64,000 nucleotides of DNA, taken from positions 310,001 through 374,000 of the forward strand of contig JABVXV010000033.1 in the NCBI GenBank assembly GCA_013365325.1, given 5' to 3'. Below the pieces are notes generated by a model. It did no database searches, was not told the origin of the DNA, and saw nothing but the letters and a program-made list of their open reading frames with translations. This DNA is from Dipetalonema caudispina (Eukaryota > Nematoda > Chromadorea > Rhabditida > Onchocercidae). A program made the translations under genes and the position numbers. How positions within the stretch are numbered: the first letter of the stretch is position 1; each line of letters starts with the position of its first letter. Below are positions 25,512-38,600 of the stretch, piece after piece.

Positions 25512-28500
25512 TTAGAAAAATATTGAGCAATCGGAATCGAAAAATGGATTGAAGGAATTGTTACTATAATTTGTTCTTTCTCCACTATCATCTCCTTCGA
25601 GGATTGCAACTGAATGACATATAAATTTATAATTTCTACCGCAATTGCTATCCCAATATTCTGCCCCACCACATTCATACCTTATGCAGAAATAAATGCA
25701 TAGGTCGAGTTTCAGAAATGGCAGGAATATGCAGAATGAGAATCGATCTTCTTGCCATGATGGTGATCTGCAATTTTAAATTGTAATTTCAGAATACGGA
25801 AATCGATCTACTGTTGTGGTTAATAACACCTGAAATTCCACTGCTTTTAATTAAATTTGATGTGATTTTCCTAGATTTAATATTCTCATAAAGAAATTCA
25901 ATTACTTTTTCAATTTCCTGTTCGAACTAGCAATAGGAAACGAATGATGAAAATCATTGTTACTACTACCTACCAAAAGAGCTCTCTAACAACTTGACCT
26001 TCATGACCTTCAAAAATCGACAATCGAAAGTTTCTAGAATTCGAAAAGACAACTGAGGTATCTACTTTGAGATACTTTAATTTTTTTTTGATCAAATTCC
26101 TCTCCTTGGTTAAGCTAATTCAATAAATCTGCTGAATACTTACTCTGTATAAGCACCTTTTACAGTGTATGAGGTAGCCCAATCGTCAAATGTATATAAT
26201 ATTTCTATCTGCAAAATTTTTACTATAATGGCATTTTCAACACTTAGAAGATATTTAAAGCAATTCCCATAATTACGGAATTTACTTCCATAATTGCATT
26301 AATTCATTCGAATTAACCACAAAATGTTTCAAACAGATTTTAAGATTAAACTACGATAGATTAAGTTATAACAATAATGATGATAAATTGATAGCTAATT
26401 ATCAGTAACTTCTTTTTACAATCGTTGAATAAAAAATATAGAAATATTAATTGAAGAAATGGAATGGTGCTGGAAAGTTAGCGATTCTAAGATCCCAACA
26501 TATAAACAGAAGCAATAATGTCCCCAAATACATTATCTGATGAATTAGAATCAATAGAAATTTTAATATTGATAAAAATATTAAAATTGCTTATTTCTTT
26601 TTAAATACAAACTTTTTTTTCATAATCCAAATTCTTCACCCGAACCACACCAGTAATAGCACGACCAAACCATCGAATACTTTCTAAATGAACGCATTGC
26701 TCACCGACCAACCATTGCAACTCATTTTCTGTTGGTAACCAAAAATGTTTTTGTAACTGCAATTCCGAAGCTGAAAATTTCTATTGCAGAAAGCTACAGA
26801 TTAACAATGATTTATTAAGATTAAAAATTTTGTTAAATCCGGATTTCAATCTGATTTCCGGAAATACTTCACCTCATATTATTTATCAATCTGACTGACT
26901 CAATTTAATTGATCTATTCCTCTGAATCTCCGCTTTTCTTTTTTTTTATTGTAAATTTAGACAAGTGATTTCCAAACTTTTATTCAAATGTGATCTTTTC
27001 ATGAATTTGGATAAATGATTTGCAGTTTTTATTTATTCAAATAGCCTAATGATGTAAGGCTTGTAATTAATAATAATAAATGAATATATATATCAAATGA
27101 TATTTTAAGACCTTTCTTGTATACAACAAAAAAAGAAAACGCAATGAAAACATTGTGCAAATAGAGGCTTTAAGAAACAAAAGAAATCTCGTCTATAAAT
27201 GTTTTTTTCTTTTTTTTAGTAAAATTATTGATTGTTTTAAATTTTGTTCTACTTTTCGGAGAGTTTCGACAAAATCAATCAAAAATTTCAAATGAGCTTA
27301 TCTTTTTTTTTTCTTCCCGAACAAACAAGAAAAAAAAAGAAAGAAACTATGGACAAATGACTAGAATTCATAATATTTGTTATTATTTTATCAGTGCTGA
27401 TACTGGGATGGGATTACTTTTGTCAAATGCTTCTTCTTCTGTTTATTGTATCAAATGATAATCCATTTTTAATTAAGTTTACGTAACGTTTACATATTAT
27501 TGACGTTTCTTCGGGATAATGACTAGAATTTACGTTTGAATTGAAATTTCCAATTGATGAAAATGATCAAATTGATTGTTGAAAGAAAGAAGTGAAAAAA
27601 GAATTTCGTTAAGTTCTTTTTCAAAACAAAACAAAAAAGAAGAAAAAAGAACTCGTATCTGTAATAGTAAGAAGTAGATGAGTACTAACCAGAACTATGA
27701 GGCCCATTGATTACAGTTTGATAAGTGTACTTCTCATTGTACTTTTCCGCTTGCGTACTGATAGCATATTCCGCTTGTTCCAAATCAATGCAATCGGAAA
27801 ATCGTACATTTTTCTTGCTTCTTCGTCGTTCTGTTGGCGATATACGTTCACTTTTACTACGCAATCTTCAAAAGAATAAAGTTTTAAAATCCTACTCCAA
27901 AGATAATTCAAAAATTATCCAACAATTTAATAAAGCATGGAATTTTTTAAATTACGAAATCAAACATGTATTATTCGGAAGAAATGTATTAGCTTCCTTA
28001 ATGTAATTTTTGCTGATCGATCATCTGATGAAAGCTTACTGATATTTACTGGATGCTATTTAATTGTAAATATACTTAATACTTAATACGTTTGCGCTCA
28101 TCTTAACTTCTGACTTCTGCTTACCTTATAAAATCAAATAATATAGTTACTTGTGATTTTTAATATTAATCTTAATTATACTTATTTCCATATATTCTAA
28201 TATATTATGCGAAAAGCTGTGAGAATAAATTCAAAGTAAGCAAGAAGAAATAAAAAAGAATATCAACTTGATTTTAGAGATTGATTATTCAAATATCTCG
28301 TATAATGTAAAATAATTGTGATCCGAATGATTCAGAGATTGATTATTTCGCGCTCATTTATATTTAATCTAAATTAGCTTATCGAAATTATAAAAATTTG
28401 TTTGAAAATCACTGCAACATACCAATTAGCTTTTGAATAATCTGTTATAAAATAGCTTCAAGTTTAATTCATCTATTTAAATTCTTTCGCTAGATTAAAA

Positions 28501-28808
28501 TAAATTTTTTTTTCGACTAATAAATTAAGTTAAAATTATTTGAATTTTTCAATGGATAAAATCAAAAATTTTAATTTCCATAATTCATTTATAGGATGAT
28601 GATAATAGTTAATATGTTAAAATGAATTATTTTTTAAATGTAACGTTTGTAAAAAGCTAAGAAGAAATTTAGTGAATTAAAAAAGCGGATAAGCTCACAT
28701 TCCCCTAGTCGATTTACCATTGTTACGGATACTTGTGCTATTACGACCGCCAGTTTTGCTCAAAACACAATCACCACCACCACCACCACCACCACTGTTA
28801 ACCAGCAT
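25512..28808 (-). CDS. Protein phosphatase 1 regulatory (glycogen-targeting) subunit 3-like, CBM21
   Basis: Five exons (28808-28699, 27865-27690, 26770-26613, 26208-26144, 25767-25512) give 254 residues with all phases closing. PPP1R3/GAC1 proteins tether PP1 to glycogen, where it dephosphorylates glycogen synthase and phosphorylase. A PP1-docking RVxF motif lies at residues 54-59 (KKNVRF, Val57 and Phe59). The CBM21 fold follows from about residue 97 to 216: GVVRVKNLDYEKK, then IEILYTFDDW, then EDRFSF, and finally EYWDSNCGRNYKF, matching the hallmark WDNNxGxNY. Seven consecutive Gly codons sit in exon 1, just inside the start codon. The ATG choice rests on exon 1 having no better upstream start; the frame stays open upstream into a TG microsatellite, so the N-terminus may extend. 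The chain is short for the family but complete in both key elements. Confidence 0.88.
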
Positions 28809-30419
28809 TACTTCAAACAGCTGCCAACACCTCCTGCTGCGTAATGTATTAAAGGCTTTGCCTGAGTGTGTGTATGTGTGTGTGTGTGTGTGTATGTGTG
28901 TGTATATGTGTGTGTATGTGTGTGTATGTGTATGTGTATGTGTGTATATTTTTAAGTTCAATTCTTTCATCGTTTTTCATCAAACATGACATGAAGTTTT
29001 TTTCATACCTGGCATGACTTCTTGAAATTTGTCGCCTTTCTTACATCAGATTATCAGATTTCCCATGTTCTTTATCCCAAAATTTTTAACAGAAACTGAA
29101 TTAAATATTACCTACCTCCCATTGCTGAAATCAATACTAAGAATTATGCAGCTAATACAAATATATCAAGAAATTTAAGCAAACTAAGAAACAACAATAT
29201 GAATTAATCACTAAAGATAAGGATCTTGTTGTATGAAGAGAAGGTAAGGATGGATGAAAGATAACCCAAGTCTTTTCTGGTGTTGCATACATGATGCATT
29301 TAACATTCAATTCGATTATATACGTCGCGATGAATGATCAGACAGTCGTATTTAGAGTGAAGTTTCTGAAAAATGCTGAACCCAAATGCTGGGAATTCGC
29401 TCCGTTTGAAGATGAAAAATGTCCCAAGCTTTACAAAGCTTTTCACTTGTAATGCAATATCTGACTTTTTAAAAGCAAAATTTCATTAAAAATCAAAAAA
29501 CCGCACTGATGACATCGAATGAAACAGATCCCAACTATCAACTAGAATTTTCTCGGAAAAAAACAACAGCAATAACAATGTGAGGATAATGGAAGCTTTT
29601 TGAAAGTGAAAGATTTATTATTCAATTGCAATTCTTTAGAAATAATTATAGCGTACAGAAAACAAACGTCAAGAACAATGTCACCCGAATGGTCTACTCA
29701 TTCCGTATCACGAATCTTCTGATGACAGCGGGTCAGCACGACAGAACAAGAAATATATGATGCCAACTTTTGAATCGGAACCTTGAATCCCCTCGATCTA
29801 AGTCAGGCAGTTGATGTTCAAGAGAAGGAAGTATTATCACAAAAATTAAACTTGGTCTATCAGACCAGAGTGGAAATGGATCGGTAGTAACGGTGCAACA
29901 ACTCAAAATATGAACCCAGTAATTCGTATCACGGTGCTAAGCGCACAGTTAACTGGTTCACTCTTCCAGTTTGAAGCCCATAAAATTATGTTCCCCGCAC
30001 ATAACGAAATTCAGAAAATTCGATGGAGAACTCGACGGCACATGCAGTCGTGCCGACACCAGAATGTACGCTACATTGATTATTTGATTTAAGAGAATAA
30101 ACTGAAATGTTACCACTCTCCACATGTGGTATTTGTCAAAGCATCCAAGAATTTCAAAATTCAACAAAAATTACGATAAGTATATTAAGAAATTAAATTC
30201 ACATCTTCATTCAATGTATGTTTTGATCTCTATCAAATATGGTAGAGACTAGAAACAAATTCTGCTGGTTTGCAGGAATTACCGCTCATAACAAATAAGA
30301 TCATTTTTAACTAAAAACTAGAAATTTTCAATCGGTATCCTAAAAACCAGAGAAACTTAAGACTGCTATTAATTAGAAAAAAACGATAGATGAAAAGTGA
30401 ATAACAAACACAGAGAAAC
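28809..30419. other. Intergenic region with TG microsatellite, no gene seen
   Basis: This separates CHTOP from the PP1 targeting subunit, both on the minus strand. Apart from the TG tract at its left end I see only short open frames. The part 29640-30060 is less AT-rich than its flanks but shows no coding pattern. It may be the CHTOP 3' UTR or a non-coding transcript. Confidence 0.45.
28865..28948. repeat. (TG)n / (TGTA)n microsatellite
   Basis: About 84 bp of TG dinucleotides interrupted by TATG. It lies immediately 5' of exon 1 of the minus-strand CBM21 gene, so it is CA-rich on the sense strand of that gene and may vary in length between individuals. Confidence 0.95.
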
Positions 30420-32143
30420 TTATTTGAGATCAGAAACGTCAATCTGTGGATGTTTTCCTTTTTTCATGTATTCGTCGAGTTCCTTATCCAATTCTTCCCT
30501 TGTTACGACTGAGCGCTTAGCACGGCTAAAATTACTACTTGATAAATTACCACCAATAAAACGACCACCTCGACCATGAAAAGCACGGTTCCGGGACAGC
30601 ACAGCATTTGAACGCCAAAGCATGCGGCTGAAACCATTTCGCGTGAAACGCGTGTTTCTGCTCGCATATCGCAATGAACCGAAAGGACGAGGCCTAAAAT
30701 TAACATGTTTAATGCATAAAAATAAAACAACTCATTAGAATAAGCAGTTTCGGCCATTCAGAGCAACTTCTTCTGACTGTACTATAAATAATAGCTCTAC
30801 GAAAAGTGTCTAAATTTTGACTAAAATATTCAGAGTAATCCATTCACAATAATTCTATTCAAATTTAAATCCTCTGGCTGATTAGCACTGCTACTTTTAT
30901 TTTGCTTATCAATTTATGAAATCAATATACCTGTCAATGTTAACCTTGCGCACGAAACCATAGTTAAATCTATTGCGCCAGTGCGGAAAACTGATACGGT
31001 TACGAACTGGAATACGAGCAAAACGAGGGCTCTGGTAAATTCCCAACTTGCGTTTTGGTATAATGTGGAGTTGTTCAACGTAATTCGTCGTCGCTTCTAT
31101 GCTATCATCCTCAACTGCATCATAATCATTTGGTAACTGAAATGCCTTATATCAAAAAAAAAAAAAAAAACACATGGAAAAAGAAGTTTACTTTAAACTA
31201 CTAAATAACAAAAACGATAGCTAAAATCTGAATTATAATCACTATGGTCCAACAAGATCTGGGAACAAAACATATGCTATAGTACTGAACAAATTAGAGT
31301 AAAAATTGGAAGCCTTTATGCATCATAGAGGAAGATTTCAGTTAATGGTGTAACGACCAAAAATATTTTGAAAGCGAAAGAAACTTAATTCAATCTATCT
31401 TCCATGTCACATATCATCTTTATTTCACACGTAATAAAATTAACTAATCTGTTCGAAAATGAAAAATATATTTATCGGGACAAAAAACATTAACTTACTT
31501 CGATATCACCGATATATAATGGGCGCCGACTCACTACCGGTTCACGAAAGCTCTGCTCGATATTACCACTGTTGTAGCTTCTTATTGGAGCAACGCTATG
31601 TCGTAATTTAGGCACCGGAACTTGGGAAAACCTGCGTTCCGATAGCAAAATAAATAACAGTTACTCGGATGCGTAGCATAAGAGAGTTCATTTACATGTA
31701 GTCCCTAATTAAAAGAACTACGTATGCAAAGTTCATATTCACTTCTTTCCACCCATAATAAAATGAAGATGCATGAATAACCTTTGTCCGAAAATCCATT
31801 TCATGCATCCATGAATCACTATTACAAGAACACGATCATAATTTATCATCATGAATTAAATTAATTTATAATTTATATTTCAATAACTTTCAGATTCATA
31901 AAAGAGTTTGTATGAATTAAAACTGCAAAGTGATTCTCTGTTTCCACGCAACATTACTGTCAAATTTGCTAAGCTTCAATTCACTTTTACTGTATCCCAA
32001 CGCTCAGGAGGACGGAGTCAATTCGAAGCGGCTCCGGAGAAAGGGTCCTGTAACCTTTGCAAACAACAAACTAACCTTTCATTTAAGGATATTTTTGAAG
32101 TTCCCATAAGAACTATTCGAGATGGTACTGATGCTGCTTCCAT
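30420..32143 (-). CDS. CHTOP: CHTOP (FoP, chromatin target of PRMT1) homologue, TREX mRNA-export factor
   Basis: Four exons (32143-32076, 31631-31499, 31136-30931, 30693-30420) give 226 residues with all phases closing. The N-terminus SVPSRIVLMGTSKISLNERF closely follows the vertebrate CHTOP start, where a similar KMSLNERF element occurs. The C-terminus TREELDKELDEYM is the FoP duplication helix shared by CHTOP and ALYREF-type proteins. CHTOP joins the TREX complex, stimulates UAP56/DDX39B and loads NXF1 for nuclear mRNA export. The middle is Arg-rich with scattered aromatic residues (RFARIPVRNRISFPHWRNRF) but has only one short RG cluster (GRGGRFIGG). The long glycine-arginine-rich PRMT1 target region of vertebrates is therefore much reduced. 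Only one copy of the C-terminal helix is present, whereas vertebrates have two. Confidence 0.87.
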
Positions 32144-34954
32144 TATCAACACCTTTAATCGAACAGAGCATAAGTTCCAATATCTGGTAAATTGAATTCA
32201 ATCAAATGTACCATTCATATGAGCAAAAGGAAACAACATGAAAATGAATGAAATGGAATTCAAGAGAAGCAGAAGATTACGTAACTTTCATATAAAACAT
32301 GTTTATGATTATGTTAATCAGCACGATCATAACACAATCAAACAGGAAACAATCAAATTCCTTCTCTGCAAAATGTTAAGTAATCTCCTCCACTAAATTA
32401 TTATACAACTTTCAATTCAAATTCTAAATAAAAGCTTTCAATTTCAAAGGAAGAATAAATACAATATAATCTCCACTTTTCCCATAACAATAAGTTATCT
32501 CTAGTCAACTAATTATGCCTATGTTTACCGTCTAATTGTCTTCTTCTCCTTCGCAATATTCTTCTTTCATCGATATCACTCATATCTTTAATTATTACTA
32601 CCGTTATCATCCCCCCCCCCAACAACGAAATAAATAACAAACGTGCAAAAAAAAAAACAAATAGCATATCGCGACAAACTATCATCTAGTCCATGCCACT
32701 AATTAACGCAGCCCTTAAGGTGCTGCGTTGTATTCGAACACTTTGGACAAGTAAGATTTCATTCAAACTGAGATTATTTTGTAGAGTTTTACTAATTATT
32801 GGGCTTTAGTTGTTCATTTAGGTGATATCAGTGCGAGTCTCACAATAATTCTATTCTGTATTTAGCACTTGTGTCACTGATAAGGTACTATGATAAATGA
32901 AACATATCGAAAATCGAAATGTTTCCATAGATAAATTGCTATCCATGTAACTATAACTTCTGTTTTCTGATTTATTTATTTTCAAGTTAACGTTGTCATA
33001 TAATATCATATGAGATAGTAATATCTATTTATTTATGTATATGTATATAATGTTATACACGCAAAAACGCATACGATACATATTCCATTCTCCGTCTTAG
33101 CGTTTCTTACCATCATTTTGCAATTTATTCTACAAATTCGAAAATATCTGCAGTATGTTTATTTTGCGTGTGTACATGTTGACTCAAAATTTTTATTTGC
33201 TGCATTAAAGTCTTCTTCCTTTATTCTTTATGCTTCTCAATCTAGTTTTTAGATGGCAATGTTTGAAGTGAGTATTGTGAGTAGCATTAATTAATGTAAA
33301 TAATGAAGCATAAATGATGGTGAGATTTGGAAAACAGGTCAGTCCCCTTTCCTGAGGTCGGAAGCATCATCATTCGGTCATTGTTGTGATTGCCAAGCGG
33401 TCATCTGGGCGGTACCAACTGCTCATTCTCTTATTAATCTTTTAGTAGAGGGTTGTTAGTGTGAGAAGCTCGGTTTGGCTCTCCATGTCATTTATGCAAG
33501 GTCAGTTTTAGTGTCTCTTTCTCTCTTCCTTTATATTTGACTTCTCTTTTCTGTTTTGCCCATCTGATGTCCATTTCCCTGTGTCACCAATAATAACAGG
33601 TGGAGCCATGTCTATTGATTACTCTTTCCTCTATTACTATCAGCGGAAAGAGCTTTTCTATTATTGTTATTATTGGTGCACTAGCCCTCATTCAGATCTA
33701 TTTCTTCCTTGTCAATCTTCATTCTAACTCTTCTAAGGCTTGACCTTTAGCCACTCCCTGAATGACCTATACACATGCTCCCACTCTTTGTTTCATTTCT
33801 CTTTTCATTGATTTCCAGATACGTCTTCCTCCTTTTATTCAAATTTTATTTAGACTTAGATGGATGTAATTTCATTTTATGAGGCTTTTAAGTTTAGCCA
33901 CTTCATAACTAAAGCAGATTTCTTCTTTAAAATAGGTAATTCTGTTTTCGCATCTTCCTATCAGTTAACTAGAGGCGGAAATTGGTTTTCGCCTCATTGA
34001 GATTGAAAAATGATTTGTTTACGGTATTGGACACAAATAATTGCTTGCCCACTATGAGATATTGTTATCTGATGTGTTTCTTTGATTTAGAAACGGTCAG
34101 GAATTTAGAAATTAGAACAGGTTTTACTGATTCCTCCTGTCTTGTTACTCATTCTCCAAAGCCAATCATTGTAAAAATAATGAGGTGTGTTTTACGGGTT
34201 TCATTTACTTTCATCGATGTTGCCTTTAAATGCTGAAAACACCGAATGCTGACCTTCGTTTAGTTATGAACTGGTCATTTGCCTAATGACTGATTTTGTA
34301 ACTCCCAAGTTGTAATGGTTTTTTTCCAATCAAATTCTCGAATCTTTGGAACACTTTCGAGATAAAATTCAACGATGTGACACTTACCCTTATCTGTTTT
34401 TCATCTCTCTAATTCCCTATCAAATACTCACACCATTATCTTTAATTAGTTTGTTGAGTATTCATCAGGAGCAGTCACTCAAATTACGAGCTTGATCGAA
34501 ATTTGATCTTACTAATAATAATAGCAATCGAAGATCTAACCGCTGTTCCTTACATTTGTTCGAAGAACCAATCAATAGTTGATGTCAGGTAGTGCTGACC
34601 AGAGAACTGTTCATTAACTCATCCATCATATGAATCACTGATGACCAGAGACTCAACTAATATTTCTTTCAGCATGAATGCGTGTTGAATTTGATTTCTA
34701 ATCTCATATAATGAATTGTTTCTTTTGTCAAATAAATGAATTACCTTTTTTTGTAAATGGATGAATTGCGTTTCTAACAATGAATGATGAATTTCGCTTA
34801 ATTTCAGTCAATTAAAATGATGATCAAAAACTGAGTTTAACCTCATCCATCTCTTTATATTTATTTTCTCACTATTATCGCTGTTGTTGTGCCGATGATC
34901 TTTCTAATAATTGTTGTTACTTTTACTGGGGATTGTGAGCAGCACTGAACAAAT
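32144..34954. other. Divergent intergenic region, 2.8 kb
   Basis: This lies between the divergent CHTOP and SR-rich membrane protein genes, so it should hold both promoters. It contains a C10 run near 32611-32620, long pyrimidine-rich stretches on the plus strand (33500-33560, 33780-33850) and no ORF of recognisable family. The minus-strand CHTOP exon 1 overlaps an 80-codon plus-strand ORF (31908-32195), which is a shadow. Confidence 0.5.
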
Positions 34955-35685
34955 ATGGTAAGCGCCTATTTTGTCAATGAGTGTTGATTAATGGGATAGT
35001 TTCATGATCAGTTTTCTAATCCTCTATTTTGGATATTTTGGCGTTATTATTCACATTTTCTTGTCTGAACTCCCTTGAAAATTTCAAATTTTATAACTTA
35101 CAGGACAAAAAAGGAATGGTAAAATCACCGAAACATCGTTTTTCATCCAATAAAAAATCACCCAGCAAAAGTCCGCGAAGTAAGGATTCCAGTCTAACAC
35201 GAGGTCAATCCCGGAAAACATCACGTTCTCGTAGTCGTAGCCGCAGTGGCCACAGTACACCGCGTTCACGTTCCAGTTCTCGCGGTCGTGGTTCATCATC
35301 AAAAAAGAAGACTGTTTCTCCAGAAGTCAAAAAATCCGATGATTCGATAATGGACGTCAAAAAAATTATCCCATTCTATCGCAGTTCGAAAAACGGCTCG
35401 AGTTATAAAACCTTTCCATTTTCGAGTAAAGGCGTACGACGACGTTCCCTGACAATGCGCATATTACAACCGATAAATATGAACAACTTGAAAGTCAAAG
35501 GGATGAAGCTTAAACAACGTGTCACTGCGCATTGCAAGCGATTATCGCGTTTCTACATCGTCGTGTCAGTCCTTGGATTAATCGGGCTCGGAATTTTCTA
35601 CACAGGATATAGTGTCGATCAGATGACGAAATATGCCCGTGAACGCATTGACATTATTACGGCATATGTTCAAAGACAAGTTTAA
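34955..35685 (+). CDS. SR-rich basic single-pass membrane protein (nematode, function unknown)
   Basis: Exon 1 contributes only the ATG (34955-34957), directly followed by donor GTAAGC. Exon 2 runs from 35104 to 35685 after TTACAG. The product is 194 residues. Residues 5-75 are very basic and rich in Arg-Ser dipeptides (SRSRSRSRSGHSTPRSRSSS), like RS domains phosphorylated by SRPK/CLK kinases. The middle is basic and Ser-rich. Near residues 145-167 is one hydrophobic segment (FYIVVSVLGLIGLGIFYTGY), followed by a 27-residue tail ending QRQV. The layout (RS-type nucleoplasmic or cytosolic head, one C-terminal helix, short lumenal tail) recalls inner-nuclear-membrane proteins such as the lamin B receptor head, but I see no homology to a named family. 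A CAG at 34940-34942 before the ATG may accept the spliced leader. Localisation is inference. Confidence 0.8.
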
Positions 35686-38600
35686 GGAAAATGTATGGTA
35701 CCATTGATATCTGTAGAAGATTTGATAATTCAGCTTAATTGGCAATGAGATTTTTGCGAAATATCAATTAAATTATACTCCAGACTGGCTCTCCGTTCGT
35801 TAAAAATGCAATGACATGGAGTACTTTGAGGTTTCAATAGTTTTCAAGGCGTTTTATTAATGAATAACACTGAATGTCACCGGTGTGGAAGGTCTTTTGT
35901 TACACAGTCTCTCGTTTTGCTTTCCTGCTAATAAACTATATCAGATAGATTCAAAATTCGTTTTTTTTCTAGTAGCTTTGAAATATATTGCAACAGTACT
36001 CTATGATCGTCTAATGATTCGTAAAAGGAAAACAATATTTAAAGATATAATTATCAATTGATTCGCTGTTAACACTACCCGAATACTCATTGCATTTGAT
36101 TTCTATCGTTTTTTTCGTCGGAAGTTAATTCTATAATTTCATAATTTCAAACGCTATTTACATTATCTACTATTTGAAAAGCCTGCAGTCGTGCTGTACT
36201 TTCAGTGATTTTCTTATGATTAATTTCTTTTTTGAAAAATTTTTAAATTTCCATCTATTATTTTAATCCTGTTAATTCACACTGTTTGTAATATTCACAT
36301 GTATTTCAGGGAAATTTTTGTAATTTTTTGTAGTTTTTTTTTTCTTTAATAAACCTACTCAGGTATCGCTTTATTATGTTTTTCATTCTTTTTGGATTCT
36401 ACCAGACGAACCTCAGGGATGTGTATAGCTTTTCTTGAATTAATGGAATTTTTTTTTGAAATCAGTGTAAATATCCTATGTAAAATTGATCTTTCGTTTC
36501 AATTTATTAGTCAGTTTGTTGATTAGTATGAAATCAATTTATCGTAACGCTATACTGGAAAAAGATGATTTTCTATTTTTCTTATTTGTGTTCCCTTATT
36601 TTTCATTATAAGTTAGAATATGGTTAGCTATATGACAAAATAAATCAGGGATGATTTTTCAATAATCGGAATTGTTTTTCCTTCTTTTTTCTTAATTTAA
36701 AAAATTTTCCTTCGCCTTCCACTTCTCAGATTTCCTGTTCCTTTTAATTAACCTTTGTTGTAAGCGTGATTTTTTATTTTATTCCTTCTCAGAGATGTAT
36801 ATTTTCTCTTTTTTAAAAAACTGTTTTCAGTATTTTGGAAGATTTATTTTGAATTTCAAATTATTGTCACTCGACTGGTTAATGCCTCAATGTGTACATA
36901 GTTACACTGAAAAAAATCATATTGTCCGACTGTGATTTTTTCAGTCAGTTTTTTTTTTATCCCTTTTTAATTTTTAATTTCTCAAATTCAAGTCTGACCG
37001 ATCGAGCTGGAAGCACATAGTTACCAATGACTGAACAAGTTTGTTTCTAAAAACTTTTTCGAGAAGTCCAGTCTGAAATTTTTGTTATATCTCGACTTTC
37101 TGTCCTCCAGTTTCAAATCAACAGTGAAATCTCCACATAAAAACCAAATTTTTGGCTGGGATGTTTTCAAGATTAAGAAGCTGTTAATATACATCGGTGA
37201 CGTTGTTTAGCGTAGAAAGCCTTTTTTCAGTCTCTTTTTTTTTTTTTTTTTTATAATTTTAATATTTTTGGAGAATGTGTTATCGGCTTTCATCTCTTTA
37301 TAGCTTTCGCACAAATCTCTTGTTTGTATATAATATGGTCGGTTTTGCTTGCTATTTTTTCTTTTTCTTAAAGGCGTTCTTTGGTGCTTTAATGACATTT
37401 AATCATTTATTTCTACTTTTTTTTTTCTTATTTCAATAAGACTTTATAACTGTAAAAATGTCGGACAACCCACCACGCTGCATTCATGCGATATGATGTA
37501 TTTAATACTTCTTACGTTTTGCTTAAAGATTTCATCTAACACTTTTTTTGAATAAAGTCAAATTTTTTTTTATTACATTCCCCACTCATTTATCTTACTT
37601 GTGTAATGTTTATGTTACCGAATAAATTTTTAATGAGTATTTTATTCCACTGAGTATTTTACTACACTGAAGATTTCCTTAAAAAATAGGATCAGTAGAA
37701 GTTTCAGTATCCAACATTTTTAAAACAGTTTGTTTTTACAGTATGACATTTACGAAATCTTAAAATTTTACGCATGCATCTGACAAATCAGCGTGAGGAT
37801 TTGGAAACTGCCCGATGTAATTGAAATATTTAAATAGTTAGATGTCAGAAGATAAATACCAACTCGTAAGGTGTATCGTATTACGATCTCTTCTTTTGGG
37901 CAAGAAGAAAGCACAGTAACATCTGTCTTAAGATTGGGGAGAAGCATAATTAAGCCACTACTATCATTAATATTGGTACGGTGGCGGGATATCGTAGATA
38001 GAGTAATGGGAGAAGTTCCAATAATTGGAGAAGAATTTCTTGTCTAGTTATCTAGATAAGTAAATTTTGAATAAATGTTATTGTAAATTTTTGCTGACAT
38101 GAAGCAAATCATTAACAGAAGCTAAATTAAATGCTTGAATAAGTTATTTTGCTGTTATCCAAAAGCAAACAAACATAGAAGAAATTTATAAATTTAAATT
38201 TGACTGTAAATTAAAATTAAATGACAGGACAACAATGTAAATCAAAGAAAAAAGGGTAAAATTAACAACTGAATAACAAGAAAAGTATTCATCTCAGATA
38301 AATCGTATTTCAATTTTTCTACATTTGAAAAATAATTTCATCCATTGGTAGTAAATATGGAAAAAATCATAATACGGTAGTAGGTTTTTTTCTAAAAATT
38401 ATTTGTTGATTAAAAATTTTCATTTGAATATTACTAAAGCTGACATGTTATGAAATATTTCAAAATTGGAAAGAAATTCATTGAAATTATTCAACAATAT
38501 AGTTTAAATGAGAGTGAAGAGAGTTAGTTTGGATGGATGGAAAATTAGAATAATTTTCAGGTTCAATATTTAGGTTATAAGAAAAGATAAATGATTTCAA

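Noticed and set aside
28695..28970. Poly-Thr-His N-terminal extension of the CBM21 gene through the TG tract
   Set aside because: The frame is open but encodes only microsatellite. The ATG at 28808 gives a phase-consistent protein without it.
31908..32195. 95-codon plus-strand ORF
   Set aside because: It is antisense to CHTOP exon 1 and its upstream region; the minus strand carries the conserved SLNER start.
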